From the NCBI RefSeq assembly GCF_030499535.1, contig NZ_JASTLB010000001.1, forward strand, positions 868,001 through 932,000: 64,000 nucleotides of DNA. Reading direction: 5' to 3'. A program made the translations under genes and the position numbers. Below the pieces are notes generated by a model. That model was not told where the DNA came from. It saw only the letters and a program-made list of their open reading frames with translations, and searched no databases. Numbering within the stretch: the first letter of the stretch is position 1; every line of letters begins with the position of its first letter. This document shows positions 13,701 to 21,435 of the stretch, in pieces. This DNA is from Streptomyces sp. TG1A-8. Its GTDB lineage: Bacteria > Actinomycetota > Actinomycetes > Streptomycetales > Streptomycetaceae.

Positions 13701-16700
13701 CCGATGCGCTCGGCCGGGTAGGCGGGGTCGACGGGCAGGTAGCCCGCGCCCGACTTCAGCACCGCCCACAGCACGGGCAGCAGGTCGGCGGTGCGCGGCA
13801 GGCACAGCGCGACCAGGGTCTCCGGTCCCGCGCCGCGTGCGACCAACTGCCGGGCCAGGCGGTTGGCGCGCCGGTTGACCTCGGCGTAGTCCAGCCGGTC
13901 GGGGCCGCAGAGGACGGCGGTGCGGTCGGGGGTGCGGGCCGCCTGCGCCTGGAACAGCTCGGGCAGGGTGACGTCCTCGGTGTCCCGGGAGCGGCGCGCG
14001 GGCGGATTCCAGGCGTCCACCAGCGTGCGCTGCTCCTGCGGCGCGAGCATGGGCAGCTCCGCCAGCGTCCGGTTCGGGCCGTCGGCCATGCCCTCCAGCA
14101 GGCGGTGCAGGTGGCGGGAGAGGCGGGCCGCGGTCGGGGCCCCGAACAGGTCGGTGTTGTACTCGACCGTCAGCGCACAGCCGCCCTCCGCGTCGGGGGC
14201 GAACTCCAGCACCAGGTCGAAGCGGGCGGCGGGACGGGGCAGCGGGTGGTCCTCGAAGCGCAGGCCGCCGGCGTGCGGCGGGGCGGTGCCGGCGGTCTGC
14301 TGGACGACGAGCGCCTGCACCAGCGGGGTGCGGCTGGGATCGCGGGGCGGGGCGAGTTCCTCGACCACCCGGTCGAACGGCACCCGGTCGTGGGCGAAGG
14401 CGTCCAGCACCGTCGTGCGCATGCTCTCGACGAAGGCGTCGACGGTCGCCCGCTCGTCCACGTCGCCGCGCAGGACCACGGTGTTGGCGAAGAAACCCGC
14501 CACGTCCTCCAGGTCCCGCCGGCCCCGCCCGTTGGTGACGGTGCCGAAGGCGACGTCCCGCTGTCCGCAGTAGCGGGCGAACAGCAGCGCGGAGGCACCC
14601 GCGAACAGCGTGAAGACCGTCGTGCCGCGCCCCGCCGCCAGGTGCCGCAGCCGGGCGACCAGGTCCGCGGGCAGGTGGTGCCGGTGCGCCGCCCCGGCCG
14701 TGGTGCGGACCGCGGGCCGGGGCCGGTCGGTGGGCAGGTCCAGGTGCTGGATGCCCGACAGGTGCCGTCTCCAGTAGGCGAGGTCCGCGGCGTCCTCGCC
14801 GTCGGTCCGCTGCCGCCGCTCCCACGCGGCGAAGTCCGGGTACTGGACGGCGGGGGCGGGCAGGCCGTCCGGCTCGCCGGTGACCTCCGCGTGGTAGAGG
14901 GCGGCCAGCTCGCGGGTGAGCAGGCCCACCGACCAGCCGTCGGTGACGATGTGGTGCTGGGCCAGGAGCAGCAGGTGCTCGTCGGCGGCGAGGCGGACGA
15001 GCAGCGCCCGGGTCAGCGGGCCCGCCGTCAGGTCGTAGGGGCGGCTCAGTTCTTCGGTGAGCAGCCGCTCGGCGGCCTCGGCGCGGTGCCGCGCGGGGGT
15101 GTCGCCGAGGTCGGCGGTCCGCAGCGGCAGGGACGGCTCCGGGGCGACGCGCTGCGCGCCCTGCCCGTCGGCCGTGGTGAACGTGGTGCGCAGCGCGTCG
15201 TGGCGGGCGGCGAGCCGGTGCAGGGACCGGCGCAGGGCGCCGGGGTCCAGGGGGCCGCGCAGCCGCAGCGACACGCCGGTGTTGTACTCGGTGCCGCCGG
15301 CGGTGAGGTCGTCGAGGAACCACAGCCTGCGCTGGGCGCTGGACAGCGGCACGGTGCCCCCGCGGGGCGCGGGCGGTATCGGTTCCGGCGGGGCGGCGGC
15401 GGACGGCTCGCCGAGCAGGGCGGCCAGGGCGGCGACGGTGCGGGCGGTGAAGACGTCCCGCACCGTCAGCCGGACGCCCAGGTCCTCCCGGATCCGGGCC
15501 AGGGTGCGGGCGGCGAGGATCGAGTCGCCGCCCAGGTCGAAGAAGTCGTCGCCCGCGCCGACCGCGCCGACGCCCAGGACGTCCGCCCAGATCGCCGCCA
15601 GGGACCGCTCCTGCTCGGTGCGCGGGGGCACGTGGCCCGCGGCGGGCACGTGGTCGGGGACGGGCAGGGCGCGCCGGTCGATCTTGTGCTGGGCGGTGAG
15701 CGGCATCCGGTCCAGGACGACGACGGCGGAGGGCACCATGTGGGCCGGCAGGACGGCGGCCACGGCCGTGCGCAGGGCCGCCGGGTCGGGGGCGCGCGCG
15801 GGCTCGACGGGCGTGACGTAGCCGACGAGGCGCTGTCTGCCCGGCTCGTCCTCGCGGACCACGACCACGGCCTCGGCGACGCCGGGGTTCCGGCGCAGCG
15901 CCGCCTCGATCTCGCCCGGTTCGATCCGGAAGCCGCGGACCTTGACCTGCCGGTCGAGCCGGCCGAGGAACTCCACGTCCCCGTCGGCCGTCCAGCGCGC
16001 CCGGTCGCCGGTGCGGTACAGCCGGGCACCGGGCGGTCCGAAGGGGTCGGCGACGAAGCGGGCGGCGGTCAGACCGGGGCGGCCCAGGTAGCCCCGGGCC
16101 AGCGCGTCGCCGCCGATGAACAGCTCGCCGTCGGTGCCGGGCGGTACGGGCCGCATCGCGGCGTCGAGCACGTGCACCCGGGTGTGCGGCAGGGCACTGC
16201 CGATGGTGGGCGCGCCGCGGCCGGCGGTGAGCGGCCCGGTCCAGGTCGCGACGATGGTGGCTTCGGTCGGGCCGTAGGAGTTGATCATGCGGCGGCCGGG
16301 TGCCCAGCGGTCGACGAGCGCGGCCGGGCAGGCCTCGGCGCCCACGACCAGCGTGCGCAGGTGGCGTGCCGTGCCCCCGGCCGGGTCGGGGAGGGTGGCC
16401 AGGGCGGCCGGCGGGATCAGGGCGTGGGTGATCCGGTGGCCGTCCAGGACGGCGGCGAGTTCGTCGCCCAGCCAGGGGCCGTCCGGCGGTACGACGAGGG
16501 TGGCGCCCGACAGGACGGAGATGAACAGCTCCAGCACGGAGGCGTCGAAGCTGGGCGAGGAGAACTGCAGCACGCGGTCGCCCGGGCCGACGGCGTACTG
16601 GGCGGCGGCGGCCGTGGTGAAGCCCACGATGCCGCGGTGGGTGACCGTCACGCCCTTGGGGGTGCCGGTGGAGCCGGACGTGTAGATCACGTAAGCCGCG

Positions 16701-17323
16701 TGGTCGGCACCGGTCTCGGCTCCGGCCGGGTACGCGGGTGTGGGTGTGGGTGTGGGTGTGGGTGCCACGCTGCCCGCGGTATCAATGTGCCCGGCATCCA
16801 TGGGTTTCGCACCCATGTGCCTGGTGCCCGTGTGCCGGGGATCCACGTGCGTGCCACCCATGTGCGCCGCGTCCACATACGCGCCGTCCATGAGGTCACG
16901 GACCTGCCGCGGGTCGTCGAGGATCACGGCGGGCGCGGCGTCGGCGAGCATCAGTGCCCGCCGCTCGGCGGGGTAGGCGGGGTCCACCGGCAGGAAGGCG
17001 GCGCCCGCCCGGGCCACGGCCAGCTCGGCCGCGATCAGTTCCATGGAGCGCGGCAGCACCAGCGCGACCACCCGGTCCGGTCCGGCGCCCCGTGCCGAGA
17101 GGTGGCCGCCCAGCCGGTCGGCGCGGGCCGCCAGTTCCCGGTAGCTCCACGTCCGCCGGCCGTCGGTGAGCGCCGGTGCGTCCGGGGTGCGGGCCACCCA
17201 GGCGGTGAACAGCTCGCCGAGCGTCGGGGGAGCCTGCGCCGCGGCGCTCCCGGCGGGCCCGGCGGCCTGGTCGGCCTGGGGCAGGGGGGACGCCGGTGCG
17301 GGCTTGTCGTGCAGGTCCGTCAT
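1..17323 (-). CDS. Multimodular non-ribosomal peptide synthetase, 3' part outside the window
   Basis: The frame stays open from ATG 17323 to the left edge, giving at least 5774 residues. Domains seen in order: A-T, C-A-T-E, C-A-T-E, C-A-T-E, C-A(partial). Each T domain carries GGDS, with the pantetheine serines at residues 601, 1655, 3163 and 4682. C domains keep HHxxxDGWS and E domains keep HHLVxDxVSW. The first module has no C domain, so it is an initiation module and this protein probably starts the peptide. Three E domains in a row predict D residues at positions 2, 3 and 4. No MbtH-like gene and no thioesterase is visible. The P450 and the free serine hydrolase upstream lie on the same strand, with 250 bp before this start, so all three may belong to one transcription unit. 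The family and layout are read directly; the product is unknown. Confidence 0.97.
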   Translation of the reverse strand, partial: MTDLHDKPAPASPLPQADQAAGPAGSAAAQAPPTLGELFTAWVARTPDAPALTDGRRTWSYRELAARADRLGGHLSARGAGPDRVVALVLPRSMELIAAELAVARAGAAFLPVDPAYPAERRALMLADAAPAVILDDPRQVRDLMDGAYVDAAHMGGTHVDPRHTGTRHMGAKPMDAGHIDTAGSVAPTPTPTPTPAYPAGAETGADHAAYVIYTSGSTGTPKGVTVTHRGIVGFTTAAAAQYAVGPGDRVLQFSSPSFDASVLELFISVLSGATLVVPPDGPWLGDELAAVLDGHRITHALIPPAALATLPDPAGGTARHLRTLVVGAEACPAALVDRWAPGRRMINSYGPTEATIVATWTGPLTAGRGAPTIGSALPHTRVHVLDAAMRPVPPGTDGELFIGGDALARGYLGRPGLTAARFVADPFGPPGARLYRTGDRARWTADGDVEFLGRLDRQVKVRGFRIEPGEIEAALRRNPGVAEAVVVVREDEPGRQRLVGYVTPVEPARAPDPAALRTAVAAVLPAHMVPSAVVVLDRMPLTAQHKIDRRALPVPDHVPAAGHVPPRTEQERSLAAIWADVLGVGAVGAGDDFFDLGGDSILAARTLARIREDLGVRLTVRDVFTARTVAALAALLGEPSAAAPPEPIPPAPRGGTVPLSSAQRRLWFLDDLTAGGTEYNTGVSLRLRGPLDPGALRRSLHRLAARHDALRTTFTTADGQGAQRVAPEPSLPLRTADLGDTPARHRAEAAERLLTEELSRPYDLTAGPLTRALLVRLAADEHLLLLAQHHIVTDGWSVGLLTRELAALYHAEVTGEPDGLPAPAVQYPDFAAWERRQRTDGEDAADLAYWRRHLSGIQHLDLPTDRPRPAVRTTAGAAHRHHLPADLVARLRHLAAGRGTTVFTLFAGASALLFARYCGQRDVAFGTVTNGRGRRDLEDVAGFFANTVVLRGDVDERATVDAFVESMRTTVLDAFAHDRVPFDRVVEELAPPRDPSRTPLVQALVVQQTAGTAPPHAGGLRFEDHPLPRPAARFDLVLEFAPDAEGGCALTVEYNTDLFGAPTAARLSRHLHRLLEGMADGPNRTLAELPMLAPQEQRTLVDAWNPPARRSRDTEDVTLPELFQAQAARTPDRTAVLCGPDRLDYAEVNRRANRLARQLVARGAGPETLVALCLPRTADLLPVLWAVLKSGAGYLPVDPAYPAERIGFMLADAAPALVVATRATARALPEGRAALLLEDCADLSAADGDLTDADRLRPLTPDHPAYVIYTSGSTGRPKGVVVTHRGVTALAGWARERFGPDRLAHVIASTSLNFDVSVFELLCPLTAGGSVEVVADLPALADAPGPRRAGLVSGVPSVFSRMVAGGTSPVAADAVVLAGEALPLQTVQDLRAAMPACEIANVYGPTEATVYATAWFAGDRLPDQAPPIGRPVALTRAYVLDRSLRPQPPGVTGELYLGGGGLARGYLRRPGLTAARFVADPFGAPGERMYRTGDLVRWSTGGELQYVGRVDQQVKVRGFRIELGEVEEALRGCPGVAEAAAAATGGDGHRRLVGYVVPVPGERAEPESVRRTLGRTLPDYMVPSTVVVLDALPLNPNGKLDRGRLPDPGPAVRAVRHVAPRTATERVLAAIMAEVLHLERVGVDDNFFELGGDSIVSIQVVARARQEGLQVTSRDVYQHQTVAALARCADAAGAPREAAPAVEAATGTAPLTPIQHWLFDTAAGRAGHYAQALSTEVPGDLDAGALEEALNDLVAHHDALRSRFVPGDGGAVAWHIADRVPRTALARHTGPDTDTPHFGPFDLAGGPLLRAVLHDRGPGRPRVLHLAVHHLVIDGVSWRLLLEDLDRAYRARRDGGDGAAALPAKSSPLRHWARRLSAYAADGGFDDERAYWEQAVPDAVPALPADLSGGNTYASARAVTVRLSPEDTSVLLRTLPDTYRTQVNDVLLSALGRVLCAWSGQDRVVVDVEGHGREELFPELDLSRTVGWFTTRHPVALAVPEEAGWDTVLKQVKEQLRAVPRHGLGHDVLRRLTGPDSAPRTPAAQVSFNYLGRIALPDDPRGLYRNTVRPLELDADPRAERPHALEVVGRLDGDALEFTWFHSDGLHRNDTVAGLAARFADALADLARHAARPGAAGRTPSDFPLARLDQAAVDRITGQDPAAVEDLLPLTPTQAGMLFHGLSQDDRGVYFQQLTFVLDGVPDPGALAAAWQRVTDRTQVLRGRVVWQDVPEPLLVVQRRASVPVTHLDWRELTGDERRARLAELLERDRAEGVDLSAAPLQRLVLARVSDTAVQVVWSFHHLVLDGWSLFQVLTDVFACHAGAAPDALPDRRPYRDYVAWLRARGQEEAEGHWRHRLAGVGEATPLPYDREPRETHRAESTEAVRVTVPAAATRALEDLARTSGLTLNTLVQGAWALLLARQSGREEVVYGTTVSGRPPELPGSEAMTGLFIATLPTRVTVPADGTLLDWLRRLQHDQSEDRRFDHVPLTRIRTFTELPERSGLFDSIVVFENYPVDDGLAAAHGLRLSDLDGIETTNYPLSLVAYPGDELVLRLGYDPELFDAATVRRTAEYLAVLLEGMTTGAERPPARLPLLTAARREQVLRDWNDTATEPSGSTVADLFAAQARRTPGAVALEAGEERVTYRELDARAAALADRLTALGVRAERPVGVLMDRSAELVVAQLALVRTGGVYVPLDGRAPRERLRRMLAEAGTGLLLTDAAWRETARELLPAEAVLQAGAPAGDETRAGAPATDGTRFAVHPDNVQYLMFTSGSTGTPKGVAVRQRDVAALALDRAFAGHDRVLVHSPHAFDASTYEVWVPLLRGGTAVLAPPADLDAALVRRAITEQGVRCLWLTAGLFRLLAQEDPTCLRGAREVWTGGEAVPGAVVRRVLDACPGLSVVDGYGPTETTTFATRRVFRAGDPLPAVLPIGRPLDNTRVYVLDGALQPQPPGVPGELYVAGAGLARGYAGRPGATAARYVADPFGPPGERMYRTGDVVRWSDDGELHFVGRADDQIKIRGFRIEPAEIEARLTAHPAVAEAVVSLYQDAGRKRLAAHLVPADGAAVPSGTELRAHLATGLPDYMLPAAFVTVAELPLTANGKVDRRRLPVPDWSGGGDSAYRAPRTETERVLTGIWADLLGVERVGVDDNFFMLGGDSILSIQVVSRARAAGLALTPRDLFRRPTVAELAAAGGSTAAVAGTGPVSGAAGLTPIQHWFLDPRPPHAAFFNQSVLVETPGAVDQDALRRALTALWTHHDALRSRFVLDEDGTWRQHVEAGDAPAPDLLGVCDLTGLDPAAAEETEARVTAAAHAGFRLDSGPLLTARLFTADGTRPARLLLAVHHLVVDGVSWRILLEDLETAYGQAAAGQPVRLPARTTSVQEWARRLRTHTDDGGFTGHRAHWEQAARHCAAPLPVDAGQDGQGAGTTADVRAVTVRLDPERTDDLLRKVPGVYRTRVDDVLLTALGRVLADWTGRDTVAVGLEGHGREDQLFEDIDLSRTVGWFTSLFPVALQVPTGDWGTALKAVKEQLRAVPDRGLGYGALRHLARDERLVDTPAPGISFNYLGRFDWSAGGGALIGSVPGGLGGAEAPGTERAHLLDVVARVHDDRLEITWHYGGGRHREETVTALADGMLRALEGIVAHCAAPDAGGRTPSDFPLARLDQAAVDRIAGDGRAVADIHPLTPMQAGMLFHSLLDPDGRTYVNQVQLVLSGVTDPHALAEAWQRTADANPVLRTRLVWQETAEPLQVVQRRAPVPVTHHDWSGRPADWCGHALDRLLAEDRAAGIDLGTAPLMRLTLIRLSPQRVRLVWTFHHVLLDGWSAAQVFDEVCERYAALTAGRRPRVPERRPFGDYLRWLAAQDTGGAERYWRQTLAGFAAPTELPRDRRPVEAHRSSSSGSVHVTLDSGLSARLRRTAQQAGLTVNTVLQGAWALLLSRYGGGDDVVFGTTVSGRPAELPGVTSMVGLFINTLPTRARVDGQRPLLEWLGELQAAQSEARRHDFVSLAQLQTWSEVPGGTNLFDSIVVFENYPFDEGSLARHGLAMEQERDLEPTNYPLSVVVAPGDTLAVSLDYDPAAFDTATVEGLGRSLHTLLAAMAADPGRRLADLPLMDPARGRDLLERFGGASVRAPRGTLPGAFARQAARTPGAPAVRSGDQCLTYRELDERSNRLARLLIAAGAGPERFVALALPRTADLVVALLAVLKSGAAYLPVDPRYPAERIAFLFEDVRPDAVITHTETAGRLPGGPFTRILLDEPGLPAASAAPVGDDERHGPLLPGHPAYVIHTSGSTGRPKGVVVAHASVLALTDWAAAEFSGRGLAHVVASTSLNFDVSVFEIFSPLLSGGCVEVVRDLLALAERPGPWRAGLLSAVPSALGRLLAEDAVQVLADTVVLAGEGLPARTVRQVRAAIPGCQVRNIYGPTEATVYATAHTCDPADPDPDRDPPIGRPVGGARAYVLDDRMRPVPVGAPGELFLAGTGVARGYLGRPGLTAARFLPDPYGPSGSRMYRTGDLVRWSAEGDLVYLGRGDDQVKVRGFRIELGEVEAALARHPAVAGAAARVVEHDGHRRLVGYAVPRGAGLPDPADLRAFLARSLPDHLVPALVVPLEQLPLGATGKLDRKALPAPVWAAPAPGGSRPPRTGAEQTLAAIWSEVLGVPEVGADDNYFTLGGDSVLGIQIVSAARRAGLALTPRHLFTHQTLAELAAAAADVPARAAVAEQGPVVGDAPLTPVQHWLLDTLTGDPAHFSQAVAFEVAADTDETLLRAALAVVLEHHDALRLRFEPAGDGRWRQYGTVPGDAPHLEVHRTAPSPQVAGALAAGFDLAAGPLLRAALCRPDDGARPVLLLAAHHLVVDAVSWRLLLEDLDTAYRALRDGERPALGAKSTSFRAWAQRLAAHTAAGGFDGELAHWQGLDADPSLPADHTGGANTVATEESVTAGLDAEETRRLLQDVPEAYRTRVNDVLLCALGRVLARWTGRDRVAVTLEGHGREELFDDVDLARTVGWFTTMYPVALDVPRDADTGTALKTVKENLRAVPRGGLGYGALRHLRPTAGPGLPELPRICFNYLGQQDAHAGPGGLLHAPHGGLTGGIDPAAHRPYLLDVLGRVSGGRLEFTWSYSREVHRRGTVARLAAELAGELRAIVRHCAEPGAGGRTPSDFPLAPLDQAAVDRLVDAAPRAADVVDVYPLTPTQTGMVVHGLDDAENGLYVEQITFVVDGARDPRLLAAAWQHVVDRTPVLRTRVALRGVPVPLQVVHRDVTLPVTEHDWSTLPEQERAAELERLLATERVRGIALDRAPLLRLALIRLGPHAVRVVWTFHHVLLDGWSVFHVLSDVLAAHAALARDERPRLPERRPFADYAAWLAARDTGRAEEYWRGVLADLTTPTPLPYDRRPGPDATARSGTWLSQRLDAEGTHRLREFARRHRLTLNTLVQGAWALLLSRWSGEREVCFGTTVSGRPADLPGADTITGLFITTLPARIPVDGGAGCAAWLRAVQDARAEDRRFDHVPLNALHGLTELPAGTPLFDSLVVFENYPVGDATAGAHGLTLRELDAREATNYPLTVVVSPGDRLAVELGYDPRHFDAATARSLAGQLLHTLQALAASDGTARLDDVDVLPPADRARLLRGPVRPDHPPVAPATLPALVESAVDRWPAAPALAAPGRVLTYAQAETRANRLAHRLIARGAGPGDVVALLLPRSADMVLAQLAVAKTGAAFLPVDPAYPEERIALMLRDAAPALALDAKEVAGLLAAPPDDVPGHR
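1760..6279 (-). other. NRPS module 4: C-A-T-E
   Basis: The C domain opens [14 protein letters not shown] and has HHVLLDGWS near 5840-5875. The A domain has [11 protein letters not shown] (about 4420-4445) and [11 protein letters not shown]. The code by eye is DVFSVAIVYK, one residue different from module 2, so modules 2 and 4 probably load the same amino acid. The carrier serine is residue 4682 (3278-3280). The E domain carries [10 protein letters not shown] near 2730-2752, so the residue should be D. Confidence 0.88.
6280..10839 (-). other. NRPS module 3: C-A-T-E, Val-like
   Basis: The C domain opens [13 protein letters not shown] and carries HHLVLDGWS (about 10396-10425); its position after an E domain makes it DCL-type. 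The A domain has [11 protein letters not shown] (about 8970-9005) and [10 protein letters not shown]. The code by eye is DAYWWGGTFK; the GGTFK ending is well known for Val and close branched-chain activators. The carrier serine is residue 3163. The E domain carries [10 protein letters not shown] near 7255-7286. The predicted third residue is D-Val or a close relative. Confidence 0.88.
6293..6349. repeat. 57-bp exact direct repeat, copy 1 (E-C linker)
   Basis: Identical base for base to 10853-10909. It encodes the linker between the E domain of module 3 and the C domain of module 4. The copies are 4560 bp apart, exactly one module and a multiple of three. Confidence 0.95.
10840..15359 (-). other. 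NRPS module 2: C-A-T-E
   Basis: The C domain starts at [11 protein letters not shown] and has HHIVTDGWS near 14930-14955, as expected for an LCL-type domain accepting an L donor. The A domain has [11 protein letters not shown] near 13490-13520 and [10 protein letters not shown]; the specificity code by eye is DVFSVAVVYK, substrate not recognised. The carrier serine is residue 1655. The E domain begins [10 protein letters not shown] and has [10 protein letters not shown] near 11821-11835, so the second residue should be D. It ends in the linker [18 protein letters not shown]. Confidence 0.9.
10853..10909. repeat. 57-bp exact direct repeat, copy 2 (E-C linker)
   Basis: Second copy, in the linker between the E domain of module 2 and the C domain of module 3. 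A third, diverged version of the linker lies near 1785-1840. Confidence 0.95.
15360..17323 (-). other. NRPS module 1: A-T (initiation)
   Basis: Adenylation core motif [11 protein letters not shown] lies near 16660-16690, INSYGPTE marks A5, and the terminal Lys sits in [10 protein letters not shown]. Aligned by eye to GrsA, the ten specificity residues read DALLVGSIVK. I cannot assign a substrate from this; a hydrophobic or aromatic residue is only a guess. The carrier serine is residue 601 (15521-15523). No epimerase follows, so the first residue should be L. A low-complexity insert lies between core motifs A2 and A3. Confidence 0.9.
16736..16897. repeat. Tandem repeats inside the first A domain: hexamer plus degenerate 15-mer
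   Basis: Bases 16736-16764 hold nearly five copies of GGGTGT on the plus strand, read on the minus strand as a run of Thr-Pro. Next to it, about 16777-16897 encodes roughly eight five-residue units such as [20 protein letters not shown] and GHIDT, i.e. degenerate 15-bp repeats. Both keep frame and fall between core motifs A2 and A3, where A domains normally have only a short loop. Confidence 0.85.
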
Positions 17324-17469
17324 GGGTCAAGTCCTTCGGAAGCGGGACGGTGCGTCGGCAGCCCGGACCCACCGGAGCGGTGCGGCGGGTCGGCACGGGC
17401 GGGGCACATCGGGCATGCGGGGGCGGTGCTGCGGGGCGGTGCTGCGGGAGGACCGCCCCGCCGGGGCCG

Positions 17470-17508
17470 GTCCGGTGACCGCACTGCGGGGGAACAGCGT
17501 CACCGGAC
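17470..17508. promoter_or_regulatory. Inverted repeat in the NRPS leader
   Basis: GTCCGGTGAC (17470-17479) and GTCACCGGAC (17499-17508) are perfect inverted copies with a 19-nt spacer, in the 250-bp gap between the hydrolase stop and the NRPS start. It could fold in the RNA as an attenuator or mark a protein site; the sequence does not decide. Confidence 0.45.
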
Positions 17509-17572
17509 GGTGCGCCGGGGCGGCCGTGGGCGGTCGGCGGTGGCGCCGGAACCGGCGCGTCGCCCGCGTGGC

Positions 17573-18925
17573 TCAGCCGTCGCCGGTACGGCGGGCCGTG
17601 CGCCCGGATATCTGTACGCGGTCGATGCCGCCGGTGACGGGGTCGCGGTGGAACCTGCCGCCGGGCTCGGGCCGCCCGGTGACCGGGTCGACCAGGTCGC
17701 ACGACAGGTCGGCGTGGCACACCAACGGGAGGGGCAGGTCACCGTCCACGGACAGGGTCACCGAGCCGTCCGGCCGGGAGGCGACGTGGTAGGTCAGGGC
17801 GCCGTTGCGGTAGGTGCCCACGCAGTCGGGCAGCACGACGGGACGGCCCCGCTCGGCGGGCGTGACGGCGGCGGGCACGCGCACGCCGGCGATCCGGGTC
17901 AGGTCCTCGGCGAAGTCGCGCCAGAGCGCGGTGGCACCGCCGGCGTTGCCGGTGAAGGCGACCACCACGCCGCTCACCGGGTCGGCCCGCAGGTGGCAGG
18001 AGGTGCCCTGGGCGTTGCCGTCGTGGCCGCACCACACGCGGTCGTCCTGCCGGTACAGCGCCGCTCCCGCCCCCCAGCCGTCGGCCAGCGCGCCGGGCCG
18101 GGCCGCGGGCTCGGGGCGGCGCATCTCCTTGGCGGTGGCGGGCGGCAGGACGTCCGAGCGGCCGATCAGCGCGGCGCCCAGCGCGGTCAGGTCCAGGGCG
18201 CTCGCGAGCAGCGCGCCGGCCGGTGCCTCCACCGGGGCCAGGTTCTGGCGGGCCGGGCGGGCCCGGCCGGTGGCGGTGTTGAGCGCGTGTCCGGCGGCGA
18301 CCGGGCGGCCGTGGGTGCGGTCGCCGAGGAACGCGGGGACCGTGCCGAGCGGTTCGAGGAGGAGCGCGCGGACCGCCTCGTGCCACGGCATGCCGGTCAC
18401 CGCCTCCACCAGCCGTCCGGCGGCCACGTAACCGGCGTTGGAATACGAGAAGTCGGTGCCGGGCGGGAAGAGCGCGTCGTCGGCGGTGCACACGGTGGCG
18501 AGGTAGCGGGCGCCGGTCAGCGCGGCGGCCGTGTCGGAGTCGGGCCCGGTGGGCAGCCCGCCGGTGTGGCTGAGGAGCTGGCGGATGGTCACCTTGGGCG
18601 TCGCGCGCAGCTCGGGGAGGTGGTCGGCGGCCGGCTCGTCCAGGTCGAGGTCGCCGTCGTCGGCGAGGAGCAGCACGAGGGCGGCCGTGTAGGGCTTGGT
18701 GAGCGATCCCAGGGGTACGGCCGTGGCCGCGGTGAAGGCCGCGCCGGTGGCGGTGTCGGCCGTGCCGGTGTGCAGGCTGACGACGTCGGTGCCGGTGTCC
18801 AGGGCCAGTTGGGCGCCGGGCACCCGGTGGACGCGGGCCAGGGTGTCGAGGCGGTCCTGCAACTCCTGGCGTAACGGGGACGGCGCCCAGGGGGTGGGCG
18901 GGGCGGCGGGGACGGTGTACGGCAT
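17573..18925 (-). CDS. Serine hydrolase of the beta-lactamase/PBP fold, probable stand-alone NRPS thioesterase (cyclase)
   Basis: 450 residues. The penicilloyl-serine fold motifs are all present: SxxK as S74-L-T-K77, YxN as Y161-S-N163, and HxG as H301-D-G303 within GHDGNAQG. No clear signal peptide is seen, which argues against an exported DD-peptidase. The length, the motifs, a C-terminal beta-rich part (from about residue 360) and the position beside an NRPS fit the PBP-type thioesterases (SurE is the founding example), which release and macrocyclise peptides whose last residue is D. That role is inferred; the plain alternative is a class C beta-lactamase-like resistance or unrelated esterase. 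A GGGAG lies about 12 nt before the ATG. It sits between the P450 and the NRPS on the same strand. Confidence 0.85.
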   Translation of the reverse strand: MPYTVPAAPPTPWAPSPLRQELQDRLDTLARVHRVPGAQLALDTGTDVVSLHTGTADTATGAAFTAATAVPLGSLTKPYTAALVLLLADDGDLDLDEPAADHLPELRATPKVTIRQLLSHTGGLPTGPDSDTAAALTGARYLATVCTADDALFPPGTDFSYSNAGYVAAGRLVEAVTGMPWHEAVRALLLEPLGTVPAFLGDRTHGRPVAAGHALNTATGRARPARQNLAPVEAPAGALLASALDLTALGAALIGRSDVLPPATAKEMRRPEPAARPGALADGWGAGAALYRQDDRVWCGHDGNAQGTSCHLRADPVSGVVVAFTGNAGGATALWRDFAEDLTRIAGVRVPAAVTPAERGRPVVLPDCVGTYRNGALTYHVASRPDGSVTLSVDGDLPLPLVCHADLSCDLVDPVTGRPEPGGRFHRDPVTGGIDRVQISGRTARRTGDG

Positions 18926-19026
18926 GAGAAGGGGACTCCCGTTGCGTGGGTCTCATGTGCGGGTGGAACGGTCCGGCCCGTGAGCGAGCGGGTGCGGGGG
19001 CCGGCCGGGGCGAAAGGCGCCGGGGC

Positions 19027-20238
19027 TTACGCCCGGCTGACCTCGACGGGCAGGTGGCGGACGCCGACGATGACGGCCGGATTCTGGAAGACGACGTCCT
19101 CGTAGGAGGGGACCGCCAGCACGGGGAACCGTTCGTGCAGCATGCGCAGGGCGATCCGCGCCTCCAGCCGGGCCAGCGGCGCGCCGAAGCAGAAGTGGAT
19201 GCCGTGACCGAACGTCAGGTGGGGATTGGGCTGACGGGTCACGTCGAAGACGTCGGGCGCGTCGAAGGCGGCCGGGTCCCGGTTGGCGGCGCCGATGTGC
19301 GCCATGACCAGGCTGTCCGCCGGGAGTTCGTGGCCGCCCAGGACGACCGGCCGGGTGACGCGGCGCCCCAGTTCGGGGAAGGGGGGCAGCCAGCGCAGCA
19401 CCTCCTCGACGGCCGGGGGCAGCAGGCCGGGGTCGGCGCGCAGCGCGGCGCCGGTGCCGGGACGCCGGTCGAAGGTGACGACGGCGTTGCCGAGCAGGGC
19501 GGTCGTGGTGATGTGCCCGGCGACCAGCAGGAGTGCCACGAACCCGACCGTCTCCTGGTCGGTGAGGCGGACGCCGTCCACCTCGGCGGCGATGAGCCGG
19601 CTGGTGAGGTCGTCGCCGGGGCGGGCGCGGCGGGCGCGGATGTGTTCCAGCACGTAGCCGTTCATCTCGCGCACCGTGGGGGCGACGGCCTCCAGCGCCC
19701 GTGCCAGGTCGGCCGTGTCGGGCGCGTCGCCGAGCTGGTCGCCGCTGAAGAGGACGGCGGCCCACTCCTGGAAGAGCCGGTGCTCCTCGGCCGGGATGCC
19801 GAGCAGTTCGGCGATGACGATGATGGGCAGCGGATAGGCCAGCGCGTCGACCAGGTCGAACCGGTCCCGGTCGGCCACGGCGTCCAGCAGGTCCGCGCAC
19901 ACGGCCTCGATGCGGGGGCCGAGGCCCTGCACGACCCGCGGGGTGAACGCCTGGCTCACCAGCGTGCGGAGCTTGCGGTGCTCGGGCGGGTCCATGCCGA
20001 CGAAGTTGCCCTGGCGGAAGGTCTCGAAGTCGGACTGGGTGGGGGCCAGGGCGGAGAGGTCCGAGGAGTACGTCGCCGGGTCGGCGAGCACGGCGGCGAC
20101 CGTCTCGCGGTCCAGGACCTGCCAGGAGCCCCGGCTCTCGTGGTAGCGCACCGGACCGGACGCGCACGGGCTCCGCCAGCGGCCGGGTAACTCCTCCGGC
20201 AGGAGCGAGTCACCCGTCAGTTCGTTGCCTATCACCAT
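19027..20238 (-). CDS. Cytochrome P450, probable tailoring enzyme of the NRPS cluster
   Basis: About 403 residues, the usual bacterial P450 length. The I-helix oxygen-binding motif reads AGHITTT, the ExxR motif is EEVLR, and the haem loop FGHGIHFCFG places the thiolate ligand at Cys350. It probably hydroxylates or oxidises a residue of the peptide or a precursor; this is inferred from location only. GAGGAG lies only 2 nt before ATG 20238 but 5 nt before the next codon, GTG 20235, so GTG may be the true start. The gene reads toward the hydrolase and the NRPS, with 101 bp to the former. No ferredoxin gene is adjacent. Confidence 0.93.
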   Translation of the reverse strand: MVIGNELTGDSLLPEELPGRWRSPCASGPVRYHESRGSWQVLDRETVAAVLADPATYSSDLSALAPTQSDFETFRQGNFVGMDPPEHRKLRTLVSQAFTPRVVQGLGPRIEAVCADLLDAVADRDRFDLVDALAYPLPIIVIAELLGIPAEEHRLFQEWAAVLFSGDQLGDAPDTADLARALEAVAPTVREMNGYVLEHIRARRARPGDDLTSRLIAAEVDGVRLTDQETVGFVALLLVAGHITTTALLGNAVVTFDRRPGTGAALRADPGLLPPAVEEVLRWLPPFPELGRRVTRPVVLGGHELPADSLVMAHIGAANRDPAAFDAPDVFDVTRQPNPHLTFGHGIHFCFGAPLARLEARIALRMLHERFPVLAVPSYEDVVFQNPAVIVGVRHLPVEVSRA

Positions 20239-21435
20239 TTCTCCTCGGTACGGCGCGCGGGAAACGCAGGGATCGTGCGGGCGTGGGTGCCGCGGGGCGA
20301 CTGCGGGCGGGGCAGGCCGCACAGGGCGTGGGTCACGGGCACGCCTGCGGCACCGTCGACGGAACGTCGGGGAGCGCGGAACGTGTGACCCGCGTGGCTT
20401 CGTCGTGCGCGGCGCTGCGGCCGGATGCCGTCAGCCTGCCGCCGGAGCGGTCCGGAGCGTCTCGACACGCCCGGGGAGGGGCGTGCCGGCGCCACGGCCG
20501 TCACTGCCCCGTGCCACTGGGCTCTGCGGCCCGTCGGACCAACTCATCGCGCATCCCCCTTGATGTCGCCTTCCCGCGCGACGACCGCGCGGGACCCTCC
20601 CGGCTCCTGAGCGACGGCGGGCCACCGACCCGACCGTGTGAAACGAGGCGAGAGAATACTCAGTACCGACCGGTACTGCCTCACGATTGGCACGATACGC
20701 ACCCAGAATCGCCTTCGTTTCCATGGAACTCGGCCACAGTCTTCACGGCCTGTCACCCGAAGGCAACCCCATGAAATCGAACGGAGCGTGATTTGGCGGT
20801 GCTTTTGCGTCACCGCTTCGCCACTTCGACACGGGCGGTGCACCCACGTCGCCCGGGTCGGATCCCGCCTCGGCGCCCGCTCCGGCGATTCGCCGGCAAA
20901 CCCGTGATTCTCGAAAAAGACGCCTGTCGCCCCCCCTCCGCCACACCGACCGGCCGGCCCGCCCCACCGCCCCGGAGTCCGCCGCGACGGCCGGCACCAC
21001 CCCTGATCTGGAGGAATGTTTCGGCCAACGACAAGCGAGGACACATGGACACAACCGGAACACAACGTACCGGTCAGCGGGCCGATCGCCGACCGACGGG
21101 AACCGGCCGGCACGCGGTCCGTGCGGCCGACACGTCGTCTGGTCGGCGCCGGGCACCGGGATCGTTCCCCCTCGTCCGCCACCCCCGGCCGCCGGGCGTC
21201 GCAAATCAGCCATCCTGGCGCGTAGGAGCACATGAACCATGTCGGCTCGCGCCCCGATCACGCGGGCTTGAAGGAAGCGGATCCGGGTATGCGGGTGGGT
21301 TGGCTCGTCCCGGTCCGGGCGCGGCACGGGCGGGCCGCACGACGCGCGGGCGGGTGGTTCGCCGTGCGCGGGGCGCGTCCGCGAGGGAGCCTTGACCCGG
21401 GATGCGACGCGCGGCCGTACGAGGAGGTGGTCGGC
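20239..21435. other. 1.2-kb divergent non-coding region at the cluster edge
   Basis: No reading frame here has convincing codon bias or a recognisable product. The stretch 20630-20800 is clearly less GC-rich than its surroundings and should hold the promoter(s) of the leftward P450-hydrolase-NRPS set. It separates the peptide cluster from the SpoIIE gene. Confidence 0.6.
20662..20677. promoter_or_regulatory. Near-perfect palindrome, candidate operator
   Basis: AGTACCGACCGGTACT: seven-base arms AGTACCG/CGGTACT around two unmatched bases, in the AT-richer part of the divergent region about 430 bp before the P450. The size suits a dimeric repressor; no regulator gene lies next to it. Confidence 0.4.

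Noticed and set aside
16736..16764. CRISPR-like or satellite array
   Set aside because: The units are six bases with no spacers, and they lie in frame inside an NRPS domain.
5..18874. Two enormous plus-strand open frames (5-5896 and 5984-18874) opposite the NRPS
   Set aside because: They give Gly/Arg/Val/Gln-rich protein without domains and mirror the minus-strand NRPS; long antisense frames are usual at this GC content.
20544..21233. A 229-residue minus-strand frame in the divergent region
   Set aside because: Composition is random-looking, with many Cys, Trp and Arg, no domain and no ribosome site; it overlaps AT-richer promoter-like sequence.
21232..21435. 68-residue N-terminal extension of the SpoIIE phosphatase
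   Set aside because: Poor codon bias and no domain content, while a good ribosome site precedes GTG 21436.
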